A stretch of 64,000 bases of DNA, from positions 1 through 64,000 of the forward strand of contig JAJYDC010000001.1 of NCBI GenBank assembly GCA_021777835.1, given 5' to 3'. Positions 44,503-54,701 of the stretch are shown one piece after another. The position numbers and the translations under genes are program-made. Numbering within the stretch: position 1 is the first letter of the stretch; each line of letters opens with the position of its first letter. Below the pieces are notes generated by a model, which saw nothing but the letters and a program-made list of their open reading frames with translations, was not told the DNA's origin and made no database searches. This DNA is from Bacteroidota bacterium (lineage in GTDB: Bacteria; Bacteroidota; Ignavibacteria; Ignavibacteriales; Ignavibacteriaceae).

Positions 44503-47500
44503 ATGAATAGACTTAAAAAAATATTATTACTTCCCATAATCTTATTATCTCTAGACGTAGGATATTCGCAAACTTACCGTGTAATAAAGTCTTCATTAGA
44601 AAATATTACAATCGAATTTAATTTCAATGGATCGTATGAAATTAAGGATACAATAATTAGCGGAAAGAAATTTCAAAGAATTATTGGTCAAAGCTATCCA
44701 ATGAGGGTTGCAGGAGAACCTTCACTTCCTGCATTTTATATAAATTTAGGTGTGCCTATCAATTCAAATCCTCAAATCAGAATTGTCTCGCAATATAAAT
44801 CAGTGATCAAAAATCAATTTATTATCCCAATGTCAGGTGAAGTCTCCTCCTTAAAACCTTTATCAGTAAATGATTTCAATAAGAATATTTATAATAATAA
44901 TAAATTATATCCCTCGATGGCAGCAGAGATAATTGATAATTATTTTTTTCGTTATGCACACATTATAACGTTGAATGCTTCTCCTTTTCAATTCAATCCG
45001 GTATCCAGAGAATTAGTTTATAACAAAACAATTGTTGTTGAAGTCTCATATAATGTGCATGTCCCTTTAGTCCTGACAGGAAATCAAATTAATGATACTT
45101 TGACACTTGAGTTCGTTAGGAATTCGCTTGTAAATAAAAATGAGGCTATGAACTGGATTGGAAAGAATAACCCATCTACTATTTCAAAAATGGAAACATC
45201 GCAAAAATATTGGATGGATCCACAGAAGTCCTATTACCAATTCTTTCTAAAAAAGGAAGGGATATATCGTATTTATTATGAGCAGCTTAGTGTACTTGGG
45301 TTTTCGTCGAATAATGTATCAAATTCTAACTTAGAGTTACTAAATAATGGAAAGCAAGTACCAATTTATATTATCGACAATAATGGGGATGGTATTTTCA
45401 ATGGTAGTGATTATTTCGAATTTGTAGGTTTGGCACCAAAGCATACACCTTACGCTGAATCTAATATTTACAACAATGAAAATATCTATTTCTTTTCTAA
45501 CGAAGGAGATTCAAACTGTTTGAGATATACAGAGAAGAACGGAATTCCGCATGAATGGGACCATACATCTCAAACAAATTATACAAAGATACATTATGAA
45601 AAGGATTCTCTATTCGAAAGTCTTGGATATGCTGGCGATGATAGAAGAGATTTTTGGCTATGGGATAATATTTCGGGGCAAAATGGCTCAGTGCAACATA
45701 GCTTTGAATATCATTTTAATGGGCTAAAGGACATTAACCTCGATTCAACTCAAATAAGAATCAAAATGCAGCTACAAGGTTTAACAACAAATATCGGGTG
45801 TTCCACTGATCATGAGGTGTCTCTTAGCATTACTAATCATCAAATTGGATCAATATCCTGGGCAGGTCAGACTACTGCTACTTTTGAAAAAACTTTATCT
45901 CTTACTAAAAACGGAATTCAACTTTATCCAACAGGAAATATCATGCAAGTTCAAGTTAATGGCGATGCTTGTGAAATCAATACAATGGATGAAGTAGCTG
46001 TGAACTGGTTTGATATCTATTATTGGCGTGATAATCGTGCTGATACCAATCATCTGGAATTTAGTAGTTTACCAAGTGTGAAAGGTAAAATTAGATATTG
46101 GACATGGCAATTCTTAAGAGATTCAATTAAGGTATTCATTCCTCAAAAAAATACTATCATAAAGAATACACTAGTTTCACACGATCAATACAACTCTATT
46201 TTTTTTGTTGACTCTGTCTCTTCGCCAATGAATTATTATTGTGCCGGATACGATTATTTTCTTTCGCCCGATTCGATTGTAAAACCAGTTCATTCGGATT
46301 TAAGAAATGCTTCGAATGCTGCTGACTATATCATTATTGCGCACCCAAATTTCAAATCAGTAGCTGAAAGGCTTGCTAAGTATAGAGTCAACAATTTCCC
46401 GGATGCTTCAATAACTAATCCGAGAGTTAAAATTGTATATACAAATCAAATATATAATGAATTTTCAAATGGTCTCTTAGATCCTTACGCTATAAAAAAT
46501 TTCATCTCTTATGCTTTTTATAATTGGACAAAGCCATCTCCAGCATATGTTGTTCTACTTGGAGATATGAGTCATGACTATCGGCATCTACTCTCTAATA
46601 GCAGGCAAAGCTTTGTCCCATCCCTACCATATTATAGCCGCACTCTTGGCGAGTCAATTAGCGATAATCTTTTAGTAGCAGTAAACGATAGTATCCATCC
46701 CGACTTAGCTATTGGAAGATTATCATGCGAGTCTGTTGAAGAAGGAAATATTCTAGTTGATAAAATAATTAATTATGGTAACGACAATTCCAAGTCTTGG
46801 AAGCAGAATATCCTTCTCCTCTCATCCGGATTAAGCCAGGAAGATGAAGATAATCTTCACTTAAATGATGCAAGTGTTCAGCTAGAAAAATCATATATCC
46901 TTCCGAATGGATTCAAGTCAACTAAAGTAATGAGGTATCCAAATCTCCCTGAATATTCTAAGTTTCAAGGCGGAGGACTAGAAATAAGAAATAATATAAA
47001 TGTAGGTGCAGCACTAATAAACTATTTAGGTCATGGCGGAGGTTATCAATGGGATCTTACATTTATTAATGATGATATTTATTTATTGAATAACATTGAT
47101 CGACTTCCTGTTATCTTAAGCCTTACTTGCTACACCGCTCATTTTGATGATCAAGATGTCTTTGGCGAACAATTCAATAAAATACCACGGAAGGGGAGTG
47201 TGGGATTTCTAGGTAATGTCGGTCTAACTTATTGGAGTGTCGGCTCATACATTGATAATTTAATCTTCGACGAGATCTTTAATAAAAAAAATCTTATTAC
47301 AGGGAAAATATTTCAATATGCAAAATCTGTATTACCAGCAGTAGGATACAATACTAGTCAAATCGCTCTAATTACATATCTGGGAGACCCGGTATTGAAA
47401 TTAACCTTACCTGATAAAGCAGATTTTAGCATAGCTTCATCCCAAATATCATATGGAACCATGAATCCAGTCGTTAATGATTCGATACAAATAAAGGTCA

Positions 47501-50223
47501 TCATAAAAAATTATGGAACATTGTTCTCCTCAGACTCTGTAACAGTACAATTATATATGGAGTCCCCTGATTCTTTATACCTATTAGGTGAAAGGAAATT
47601 ATGCAGTTTTAGCATTGAAGATTCAACATTTTTTACTTGGATTCCGAGATATGCAGGCACTTATTCTTTGATTGTTAAAGTAAATGAAATAAATCTCATT
47701 CCTGAAATGGACCATTCAGATAACATTGCAAAAAGCACTATTGTAGTTTATAATCTTAGTTATCCAAGTATTATTTCACCTATAGATGGATTTACTTCCT
47801 CGGATTCTTTTGTAGAATTCAAAATGGCGGATATCGGATATTTTATATCTCAACCTAAGAAATATTTAATCCAAATCGATTCAAATATAAACTTTACTAA
47901 CCCGGTGTGTTCTCCTTCAATTGAACCAAGTATGGGCTTGGTTTTGTGGAAGTCACCGCCTCTAAAAAAAGGAATTTATTTTTGGCGCTCAAGAATTTAT
48001 AGCAGTTTAGATTCAAGTAAGTGGAGTATCCCCCGTACATTTTCAACCTTGTCTTTAAATCGAAATGGCTATTATGTTGAAGGAAAACAACTATCTTTGT
48101 TTAGTAATTATAATATGAATGTTTCCGATTCCGGTTTGACCTTAAATAAAAATTTCCTTCCACCAAAGCCTTCTAATAAAAATTTTATTAAAAATATTAC
48201 TATCGATCCATCTTTTATTGATTCCACTGGAATCACTTCTATAGCTACTGACGGCTCGTACATCTATTTGGGGGATATTTCTTATTATGCTCATAAATAT
48301 AATAGTGAAGGGTATTCCAAAATATACAAGATAGGTACAGGATTTAATGGGACGATAAAAGGACATTTTTACGGTGCTCTTCCAAATTTTTATGCACCCA
48401 TAAACAACTCGTTACTTTATTTGAGCGATGATTTTATTTATGTATCAGATGGTGATCCTTTTGGCCTATTGAAAGTGAACAAATTCAATGGCGATACTAC
48501 AAGAATTATTCTAGCAGATGGGCTGTTGAACTGGGACAATGCTAAGGTTCAAAACGGCGCATTCTATCTTACATCGGACAGTAACTTTGTCTACAATCTC
48601 GCATCAAGAGACTCTTTAGGGAATAGACACTATATATTAAGGACTTTCAATCCTAAAAAACATTGGTCACTTGCTAAGCCTGATTTGCAGCTTAGAGGAA
48701 CAATCTATCCGGGATTCTCATCTTTCTTTGTTGCGGATGGTTTTATTTACCCCTATGAAAATTATCAGAATGGACTTATGCGCAGGATAAATATCTCTCA
48801 AGGAAAATTCGAAGAAGAATGGATTTCATACTCACCCTTTCAACACTATTATTCCTGGTGTTATGATCCAACAAATAATATCGTTTATGCCTCTGAGTTT
48901 AGTAATGAAAATGGTTCTTCTAGAATTGCTAGCTTCAAAGGGAAATATATAGATGCAATTGGTAACGCAACGACAACTGAAATTGGTCCCGCAGCAAAAT
49001 GGAATAGCTTAGATTTTAATATTGTTAACGAAAATAAATCGTCCTCTTTCAAAGTCTCATTGCTTGGGAAAAATACCTCGACTAATAAATGGGATACCCT
49101 AAAAGCTGATTACGCTTCTCCAATGAGCATGAAGTTTAACGAATCAAACAAGTATAACTATATTAAGCTTGAGTTTACCTTTTGGGATTCTTCCTTTACT
49201 TCTTCTTCCATAAACCTAAAATCTGTATTCGTTAATTACACTTCTCTTCCGGATATTTCATTAATTAAGGATGAAATGATACTAAGTCAGGACTCCGTTT
49301 TACTTGGTGTTCCGGTAAATATAAATCTTAGATTACACAATTACGGTCTTTCAACCGCTGATTCAGTGAAACTTGGTATATTCTTAAATTCGAATAACTT
49401 TCCTTTCTTTTCTAAAACAGTTTCTATTCCATCTGATAGCGCAGTAGACTTTAGCACAACAATTCAAACTGACAATTTGGCTTCCATCAATATAATAACA
49501 GCAGTAGCTGAATTACCTGCAAGCGAGTTCTTTACCTTTAACAATTCTGTCTGCAAAAACCTATACATTATAAAGGATTCAGCAAACCCATCAGTGTCCG
49601 TTACATTTGATGGTCGTGAGATTTTAGATGGTGATATTGTGTCAGCAAAACCGGTTATAGTATTAACCGTTAGAGACAACAGTATCCAGCAAATCGATAC
49701 CTCCAATTTTAAGATTGTCCTTGATGATCATCCCATTAATTTCTCTGGAAATGATGTGAAGTCCACAGTCACTTCTCATAATTTCAGGCAGATTGAGATA
49801 GAATGGACGCCCCTTTTGGCAGATGGAATGCATAGACTTAGCTTTAATGTTAAAAACGCTTTAGGAAACTTTTCTGATTCGCTTAATCATAAGATTCAGT
49901 TTTACACATTTAATAAGCCAGACATTCAAAATATATTCAATTATCCTAATCCTTTTCAAGATAATACAAATTTCACTTTTCAGTTAACTGGATCAAATAT
50001 ACCTGAAGAATTTTTAATACAAATCTTTACAGTTGCCGGTCGGTTTATAAATGCCATGTCAGTACCAAGTTCCGATCTTCACATCGGATATAATAAAGTT
50101 CGTTGGAATGGACGAGACAAAGAAGGCAATATAATTGCAAATGGAGTATATTTTTATAAAATTACCGTTAAGAATAATGGCATTGTTAAATCAGTAATCC
50201 AAAAATTAGTCAAAGTGAAATAA
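44503..50223 (+). CDS. C25 (gingipain-like) cysteine peptidase with T9SS sorting domain
   Basis: This giant surface or secreted protein (1906 residues) has a signal peptide (cut near GYSQT), an N-terminal propeptide region, a C25 peptidase domain with the catalytic His844 in YLGHGGGYQWD and Cys876 in LSLTCYTAHFDD, a CARDB-like Ig domain (about 980-1090), a beta-propeller-like stretch (about 1250-1490), a second CARDB-like domain (about 1590-1690), and a T9SS type A sorting domain (about 1818-1906, ending GVYFYKITVKNNG). PorU, the T9SS sortase, shares the peptidase fold but normally lacks the sorting domain, so this is likely a cargo. A longer frame opens at TTG 44488; ATG 44503 starts the signal peptide. 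Confidence 0.9.
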   Translation: MNRLKKILLLPIILLSLDVGYSQTYRVIKSSLENITIEFNFNGSYEIKDTIISGKKFQRIIGQSYPMRVAGEPSLPAFYINLGVPINSNPQIRIVSQYKSVIKNQFIIPMSGEVSSLKPLSVNDFNKNIYNNNKLYPSMAAEIIDNYFFRYAHIITLNASPFQFNPVSRELVYNKTIVVEVSYNVHVPLVLTGNQINDTLTLEFVRNSLVNKNEAMNWIGKNNPSTISKMETSQKYWMDPQKSYYQFFLKKEGIYRIYYEQLSVLGFSSNNVSNSNLELLNNGKQVPIYIIDNNGDGIFNGSDYFEFVGLAPKHTPYAESNIYNNENIYFFSNEGDSNCLRYTEKNGIPHEWDHTSQTNYTKIHYEKDSLFESLGYAGDDRRDFWLWDNISGQNGSVQHSFEYHFNGLKDINLDSTQIRIKMQLQGLTTNIGCSTDHEVSLSITNHQIGSISWAGQTTATFEKTLSLTKNGIQLYPTGNIMQVQVNGDACEINTMDEVAVNWFDIYYWRDNRADTNHLEFSSLPSVKGKIRYWTWQFLRDSIKVFIPQKNTIIKNTLVSHDQYNSIFFVDSVSSPMNYYCAGYDYFLSPDSIVKPVHSDLRNASNAADYIIIAHPNFKSVAERLAKYRVNNFPDASITNPRVKIVYTNQIYNEFSNGLLDPYAIKNFISYAFYNWTKPSPAYVVLLGDMSHDYRHLLSNSRQSFVPSLPYYSRTLGESISDNLLVAVNDSIHPDLAIGRLSCESVEEGNILVDKIINYGNDNSKSWKQNILLLSSGLSQEDEDNLHLNDASVQLEKSYILPNGFKSTKVMRYPNLPEYSKFQGGGLEIRNNINVGAALINYLGHGGGYQWDLTFINDDIYLLNNIDRLPVILSLTCYTAHFDDQDVFGEQFNKIPRKGSVGFLGNVGLTYWSVGSYIDNLIFDEIFNKKNLITGKIFQYAKSVLPAVGYNTSQIALITYLGDPVLKLTLPDKADFSIASSQISYGTMNPVVNDSIQIKVIIKNYGTLFSSDSVTVQLYMESPDSLYLLGERKLCSFSIEDSTFFTWIPRYAGTYSLIVKVNEINLIPEMDHSDNIAKSTIVVYNLSYPSIISPIDGFTSSDSFVEFKMADIGYFISQPKKYLIQIDSNINFTNPVCSPSIEPSMGLVLWKSPPLKKGIYFWRSRIYSSLDSSKWSIPRTFSTLSLNRNGYYVEGKQLSLFSNYNMNVSDSGLTLNKNFLPPKPSNKNFIKNITIDPSFIDSTGITSIATDGSYIYLGDISYYAHKYNSEGYSKIYKIGTGFNGTIKGHFYGALPNFYAPINNSLLYLSDDFIYVSDGDPFGLLKVNKFNGDTTRIILADGLLNWDNAKVQNGAFYLTSDSNFVYNLASRDSLGNRHYILRTFNPKKHWSLAKPDLQLRGTIYPGFSSFFVADGFIYPYENYQNGLMRRINISQGKFEEEWISYSPFQHYYSWCYDPTNNIVYASEFSNENGSSRIASFKGKYIDAIGNATTTEIGPAAKWNSLDFNIVNENKSSSFKVSLLGKNTSTNKWDTLKADYASPMSMKFNESNKYNYIKLEFTFWDSSFTSSSINLKSVFVNYTSLPDISLIKDEMILSQDSVLLGVPVNINLRLHNYGLSTADSVKLGIFLNSNNFPFFSKTVSIPSDSAVDFSTTIQTDNLASINIITAVAELPASEFFTFNNSVCKNLYIIKDSANPSVSVTFDGREILDGDIVSAKPVIVLTVRDNSIQQIDTSNFKIVLDDHPINFSGNDVKSTVTSHNFRQIEIEWTPLLADGMHRLSFNVKNALGNFSDSLNHKIQFYTFNKPDIQNIFNYPNPFQDNTNFTFQLTGSNIPEEFLIQIFTVAGRFINAMSVPSSDLHIGYNKVRWNGRDKEGNIIANGVYFYKITVKNNGIVKSVIQKLVKVK

Positions 50224-50307
50224 TGCTTTTATATCTTTCAATTAGCCAAAATATAAAATATTTTTATAATTGGATTTTATCTTTATCTAAATATAGCAGG
50301 AGTATTT

Positions 50308-52140
50308 ATGTGCGGGATTGTAGGATATATAGGAGATAAGAATTGCGTACCCATTCTTATTAACGGTTTAAAAAGATTAGAGTATCGTGGCTACGATTCA
50401 GCAGGTATTGCACTAATTTTCGATCATCATTCCGAAGTTATTAAAAATAAAGGAAAAGTCTCTCTTCTCGAAGATAAAATTGAGATTCTTAATCTTACTG
50501 CCAATGTAGGAATTGGTCACACTCGTTGGGCGACTCATGGTGTTCCAAATGAAATAAATGCCCACCCTCATTTTAATACTTCTAAAACTTTGCATGTAAT
50601 TCACAATGGTATAATTGAAAATTATCAGACGCTAAGAACAGGTCTTCAAAAACTTGGCTATGAGTTTATCACTCAAACTGATTCAGAAGTCCTTCCTCAT
50701 TTGATTGATAGCTTTCTAGTTAAAGGACATTCACTATTCAAATCAGTGCAGCTAGCTTTAAGTGAGGTCGAAGGCACCTACGGAATTGCGGTTATTTATG
50801 AAAAAGAACCTGATAAAATTATAGCGGCTCGTAAGGGCTCACCTCTTGTATTAGGTATAGGTGAAAATGAAAATTATGTCGCTTCTGATGTCTCTGCAAT
50901 TATTTCTCACACTAAACAAATTGTATACCTTGAAGACGGTGAGATTATCCAGGTATATAAAAATCATTTTACTGCAAAGACTAGCCTTGACAAAGATGTT
51001 AAAAAAGAGGTCCATGAAATAACAATGACTCTTGATGAAATTGATAAAGGCGGTTTCCCTCATTTTATGCTCAAAGAAATAATGGAACAACCTGAGTCGG
51101 TTCGTAATTCAATGCGAGGCAGAATCCTTTTTGATGAAGGAACTGCAAAACTTGGCGGACTTGAAAACGTTGCTGATAGACTTGCTGCTTCAAAAAGGAT
51201 TACTATCTCTGCATGTGGTACTTCATGGCATGCAGGACTTGTAGGAAAATACATGATTGAACAATTTACACGCATACCCACTGAAGTAGAGTATGCATCT
51301 GAATTCAGGTATCGAAATCCTATTATTGAAAAAGACGACGCAATTTTCTTTATATCTCAAAGCGGTGAAACGGCAGACACTCTTGCTGCCCTTAAAGAAG
51401 CAAAGCTTAGAGGCGCACTTGTTCTTGGAATATGTAATGTGGTCGGCAGTTCGATAGCCCGCGAAAGCAATGCGGGTGTTTATACTCATGCCGGACCTGA
51501 AATAGGCGTCGCTTCTACTAAGGCTTTCACTTCTCAGCTTGTTGTGCTTGCATTAATAACATTGTTAATCGCACGCAAGAAAACTATGAGCTTAGTTGAT
51601 GGCAAAACTATTGGCGAAGAATTATCAAAAATCCCTGATAAAATCTCTGAAATTTTAAAATTAAATTATGAAATTGAGAAGATAGCTGAGGTCTTTAAGG
51701 ATTCAAGAAATTTCCTTTACCTTGGACGAGGCTACAATTTCCCGGTTGCCCTTGAAGGTGCTCTAAAGCTTAAGGAAATTTCCTACATCCACGCAGAAGG
51801 TTATCCGGCTGCAGAAATGAAACACGGACCTATTGCACTCATAGATGAAAATATGCCTGTCGTTTTTATTGCCCCAAAAGATTCTACCTACGATAAAATT
51901 ATTAGCAATATTCAAGAAATTAAAGCTCGCCGCGGTCGAATTATTGCTATCGCTAGTGAAAACGACAAAGAGATTGACAAACTTGTCGACTATACAATCA
52001 AGATACCGGATACTATTAGAATACTTATGCCATTGTTAACTGTCATTCCTTTGCAACTTCTTGCATATCATATTGCAGTCAAAAAGGGATTAAACGTTGA
52101 TCAACCAAGAAATCTTGCTAAAAGCGTTACTGTTGAATAA
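50308..52140 (+). CDS. glmS: Glutamine--fructose-6-phosphate aminotransferase
   Basis: GlmS makes glucosamine-6-phosphate for peptidoglycan and lipid A or glycan synthesis. The 610-residue protein starts MCGIVGYIGD, with Cys2 as the N-terminal nucleophile of the glutaminase domain, and has two SIS isomerase domains with SQSGETADTLAAL and the C-terminal NLAKSVTVE. AGGAG is six bases before the ATG. It follows the polysaccharide/C25 region but is probably transcribed alone. No glmS ribozyme was seen in the 84-base leader. Confidence 0.97.
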   Translation: MCGIVGYIGDKNCVPILINGLKRLEYRGYDSAGIALIFDHHSEVIKNKGKVSLLEDKIEILNLTANVGIGHTRWATHGVPNEINAHPHFNTSKTLHVIHNGIIENYQTLRTGLQKLGYEFITQTDSEVLPHLIDSFLVKGHSLFKSVQLALSEVEGTYGIAVIYEKEPDKIIAARKGSPLVLGIGENENYVASDVSAIISHTKQIVYLEDGEIIQVYKNHFTAKTSLDKDVKKEVHEITMTLDEIDKGGFPHFMLKEIMEQPESVRNSMRGRILFDEGTAKLGGLENVADRLAASKRITISACGTSWHAGLVGKYMIEQFTRIPTEVEYASEFRYRNPIIEKDDAIFFISQSGETADTLAALKEAKLRGALVLGICNVVGSSIARESNAGVYTHAGPEIGVASTKAFTSQLVVLALITLLIARKKTMSLVDGKTIGEELSKIPDKISEILKLNYEIEKIAEVFKDSRNFLYLGRGYNFPVALEGALKLKEISYIHAEGYPAAEMKHGPIALIDENMPVVFIAPKDSTYDKIISNIQEIKARRGRIIAIASENDKEIDKLVDYTIKIPDTIRILMPLLTVIPLQLLAYHIAVKKGLNVDQPRNLAKSVTVE

Positions 52141-52272
52141 TATTTAATACTAAACAACCTTCTTTGCAGAGATTTTGAAGTAGATTATTCTTATTTTTAA
52201 TGTAATGGTGCCCGACAAAATTGGGCGGCCTTCCCTTAAATAAATATTTCTAAACAATAGATCGGGGATACT

Positions 52273-53592
52273 ATGTCTACAAAAAATGTCTTGATCATGG
52301 GCGCCGCTGGACGCGACTTCCACAACTTTAATGTCTACTTCCGCGATAATAAAGATTACAATATTGTCGCTTTTACCGCCACTCAAATTCCTAATATCGA
52401 TGGTAGAATTTACCCTCCTGAACTTGCTGGAAAATTGTACCCTAAAGGAATTAAAATATATGATGAAAAAAATCTCACCAGCTTAATAAAAGAGCTTAAT
52501 GTCGATGAGGTTGTCTTTTCATATTCTGATGTTACTTTTAATTATGTAATGACTAAAGCTTCAATCGTTAATGCTGCCGGAGTATCATTCAGACTTCTGG
52601 GAACTAACGATACAATGATCAAAAGCAATAAACCAGTTATCTCAATTATTGCAGTCAGAACTGGCTGCGGAAAATCTCAAACATCACGTAAAGTTGTCCA
52701 AGTCCTCCGCGATGCAGGGAAGCGCGTTGTTTCAATTCGTCATCCTATGCCTTACGGAGATCTTGTAAAACAAAAAGTACAACGGTATGGCTCTTTAGAT
52801 GATCTGGTAAAATATAAATGCACTATCGAAGAGATGGAAGAGTACGAACCACACATAGTTATGGGAAGCGTTATATATGCCGGCGTAGATTATTCTGCAA
52901 TTCTTGCAGAAGCCGAAAAAGAAGCTGATGTTATTATTTGGGATGGCGGTAATAATGACATTCCGTTCTATAAATCTGATTTAACTTTTACTGTAGTCGA
53001 TCCTCACCGCACTGGTCATGAAATGTTCTACTATCCGGGTAACACATCCTTGCGGCTCGCTGATGTAGTTGTGATAAATAAAATGGATTCAGCCGATCCG
53101 AAGAATGTATTGAGATTATATGAAAATATTAACTTAGTAAACCCCGATGCTCAAATTATTGAGGCTGACTCACCTCTTACCCTCGATAAACATAACTTGA
53201 TTAAAGGGAAAAGAGTTCTTGTTGTGGAAGATGGTCCTACTTTAACTCATGGCGAAATGGAATACGGCGCTGGAATGATAGCCGCTTGGAGAAATGATGC
53301 AGAAGAAATAATTGATCCTAGACCATTTACCGTTAAGTCAATTTCAGATACATTTAAAAAATATCCTAAAATTGGAAAACTCTTGCCTGCTATGGGCTAT
53401 AGCGATCAGCAAATTCTTGACCTTGAAGAAACCATAAATAAAACAGATTGTGATACTGTTATAATCGGTACGCCAATTGATCTTGGAAGAATATTGAAAA
53501 TAAATAAACCGCATGTCCGTGTTCAATACGAACTTCAGGAAAAAGGAAGCACAACAATTAAATCTGTTTTGAAAGAGAAAGGTTTTATTTAA
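52273..53592 (+). CDS. cDPG-synthetase-like GTPase
   Basis: The 439-residue protein belongs to the family named after archaeal cyclic 2,3-diphosphoglycerate synthetase. It has an N-terminal Rossmann-like half (GAAGRD at 10-15), a P-loop RTGCGKSQ at 129-136, the WDGGNND segment, and VVINKMDSAD as the base-recognition motif. Bacteria carrying this family rarely make cDPG, so the true function is open. An ornithine carbamoyltransferase gene follows about 100 bases downstream after a hairpin; similar pairings with carbamoyltransferases are known to me from other bacteria, but I cannot verify how common they are. Confidence 0.82.
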   Translation: MSTKNVLIMGAAGRDFHNFNVYFRDNKDYNIVAFTATQIPNIDGRIYPPELAGKLYPKGIKIYDEKNLTSLIKELNVDEVVFSYSDVTFNYVMTKASIVNAAGVSFRLLGTNDTMIKSNKPVISIIAVRTGCGKSQTSRKVVQVLRDAGKRVVSIRHPMPYGDLVKQKVQRYGSLDDLVKYKCTIEEMEEYEPHIVMGSVIYAGVDYSAILAEAEKEADVIIWDGGNNDIPFYKSDLTFTVVDPHRTGHEMFYYPGNTSLRLADVVVINKMDSADPKNVLRLYENINLVNPDAQIIEADSPLTLDKHNLIKGKRVLVVEDGPTLTHGEMEYGAGMIAAWRNDAEEIIDPRPFTVKSISDTFKKYPKIGKLLPAMGYSDQQILDLEETINKTDCDTVIIGTPIDLGRILKINKPHVRVQYELQEKGSTTIKSVLKEKGFI

Positions 53593-53610
53593 TTTTCCAT
53601 CTCAAATATA

Positions 53611-53633
53611 GCCCCATGATTTTATTGTGGGGC
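53611..53633 (+). terminator. Terminator-like hairpin
   Basis: GCCCCA (53611-53616) pairs with TGGGGC (53628-53633) over an 11-base loop. It follows the GTPase gene by 18 bases; the downstream stretch ATATATTT is T-rich but not a clean run. Partial termination before the carbamoyltransferase gene is plausible. Confidence 0.6.
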
Positions 53634-53699
53634 ATATATTTATAACTCATGATGTATCATGAGGAATTATTACTCATTAAAACTACAAAGGAAATAAAC

Positions 53700-54629
53700 A
53701 TGTTGAATATGAAAGGGAAAAGCTTAATTTCTTTGAATGATTTATCTACAGAAGAATTTTGGCAAATATTTGAACTTAGCGCTTCTCTAAAATCTAAACT
53801 AAAAAATGGAGCTCCTCACCGTATTCTTGAAGGTAAAACATTAGGAATGATTTTTTCTAAACCTTCAACACGCACAAGAATTTCCTTTGAAGTCGGAATT
53901 TATCAACTGGGCGGTATAGGTATGTATTTTAATCAAAACGATCTTCAACTTAAAAAAAGTGAAAGTATACCCGATACTGCTAAAGTCCTCTCAAGATTTT
54001 TAAATGGTATAATGATCAGAACGTTTGACCATCAAGACGTTATTGATCTTGCAAATAATTCCTCAATTCCTATTATAAATGGTTTGACTGACCTAATGCA
54101 TCCTTGCCAAATATTAGCTGACCTATTCACAATATACGAAAAGAAGAAAACCCTTAAGGGTTTGAAACTTGCCTATGTAGGAGATGGGAATAATGTTGCA
54201 AATAGTCTTTTGCATGGCTGTTCAAAAGTCGGCATGAATATCTCGATTGCATCTCCAAAAGATTTTCAACCTAATAAAGATATAGTGCATGAAGCAAATT
54301 TAAATGCTAATGTATCCGGCAGTAAAATAGATATCTTAGAAGACCCCATTGAAGCAGTTAAAGGAGCAGATATTATCTATACAGATGTATGGGCTAGCAT
54401 GGGGCAGGAGAGTGAAGCAGCTAAAAGAAATGAAATATTTAAACAATACCAAGTTAATCCTAATCTAGTTAAACATGCCAAAGATGATTATCTATTTATG
54501 CACTGCCTTCCGGCGCATCGCGGACTAGAGGTTGTAAACGAAGTTGCTGATTCTAAAAACTCGGTAATATTTGACGAAGCTGAAAATCGCCTCCATGTAC
54601 AAAAAGCGATTATGGCTCTTGTTATGTAA
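53700..54629 (+). CDS. argF: Ornithine carbamoyltransferase
   Basis: OTC joins carbamoyl phosphate and ornithine to citrulline in arginine synthesis. The 309-residue protein has the carbamoyl phosphate motif SKPSTRTR, HPCQILADL, the ornithine-side TDVWASMGQE, and FMHCLPAHRG. I chose ATG 53700 because AAAGGA is 7 bases before it and this matches the family start; an upstream ATG at 53649 would add 17 atypical residues. No other arginine genes are nearby; the SMG and HCLP motifs favour true OTC over the YgeW-type relatives. Confidence 0.94.
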   Translation: MLNMKGKSLISLNDLSTEEFWQIFELSASLKSKLKNGAPHRILEGKTLGMIFSKPSTRTRISFEVGIYQLGGIGMYFNQNDLQLKKSESIPDTAKVLSRFLNGIMIRTFDHQDVIDLANNSSIPIINGLTDLMHPCQILADLFTIYEKKKTLKGLKLAYVGDGNNVANSLLHGCSKVGMNISIASPKDFQPNKDIVHEANLNANVSGSKIDILEDPIEAVKGADIIYTDVWASMGQESEAAKRNEIFKQYQVNPNLVKHAKDDYLFMHCLPAHRGLEVVNEVADSKNSVIFDEAENRLHVQKAIMALVM

Positions 54630-54701
54630 ATAATCTCATTCAATAATACTTTTACTATTATAATTCGATTCCTAGAAAAGTCAAATACTGATTAAGTTTG
54701 C

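Noticed and set aside
44503-50223. Identity as PorU, the T9SS sortase
   Set aside because: The C25 fold fits, but the C-terminal sorting domain and added CARDB and propeller-like regions are typical of cargo, not of PorU.
50224-50307. glmS ribozyme upstream of glmS
   Set aside because: The spacer is only 84 bases, AT-rich, and shows no conserved ribozyme core.
52210-52226. GCCC/GGGC hairpin after glmS as a terminator
   Set aside because: The stem is four base pairs with no T run, too weak to call.
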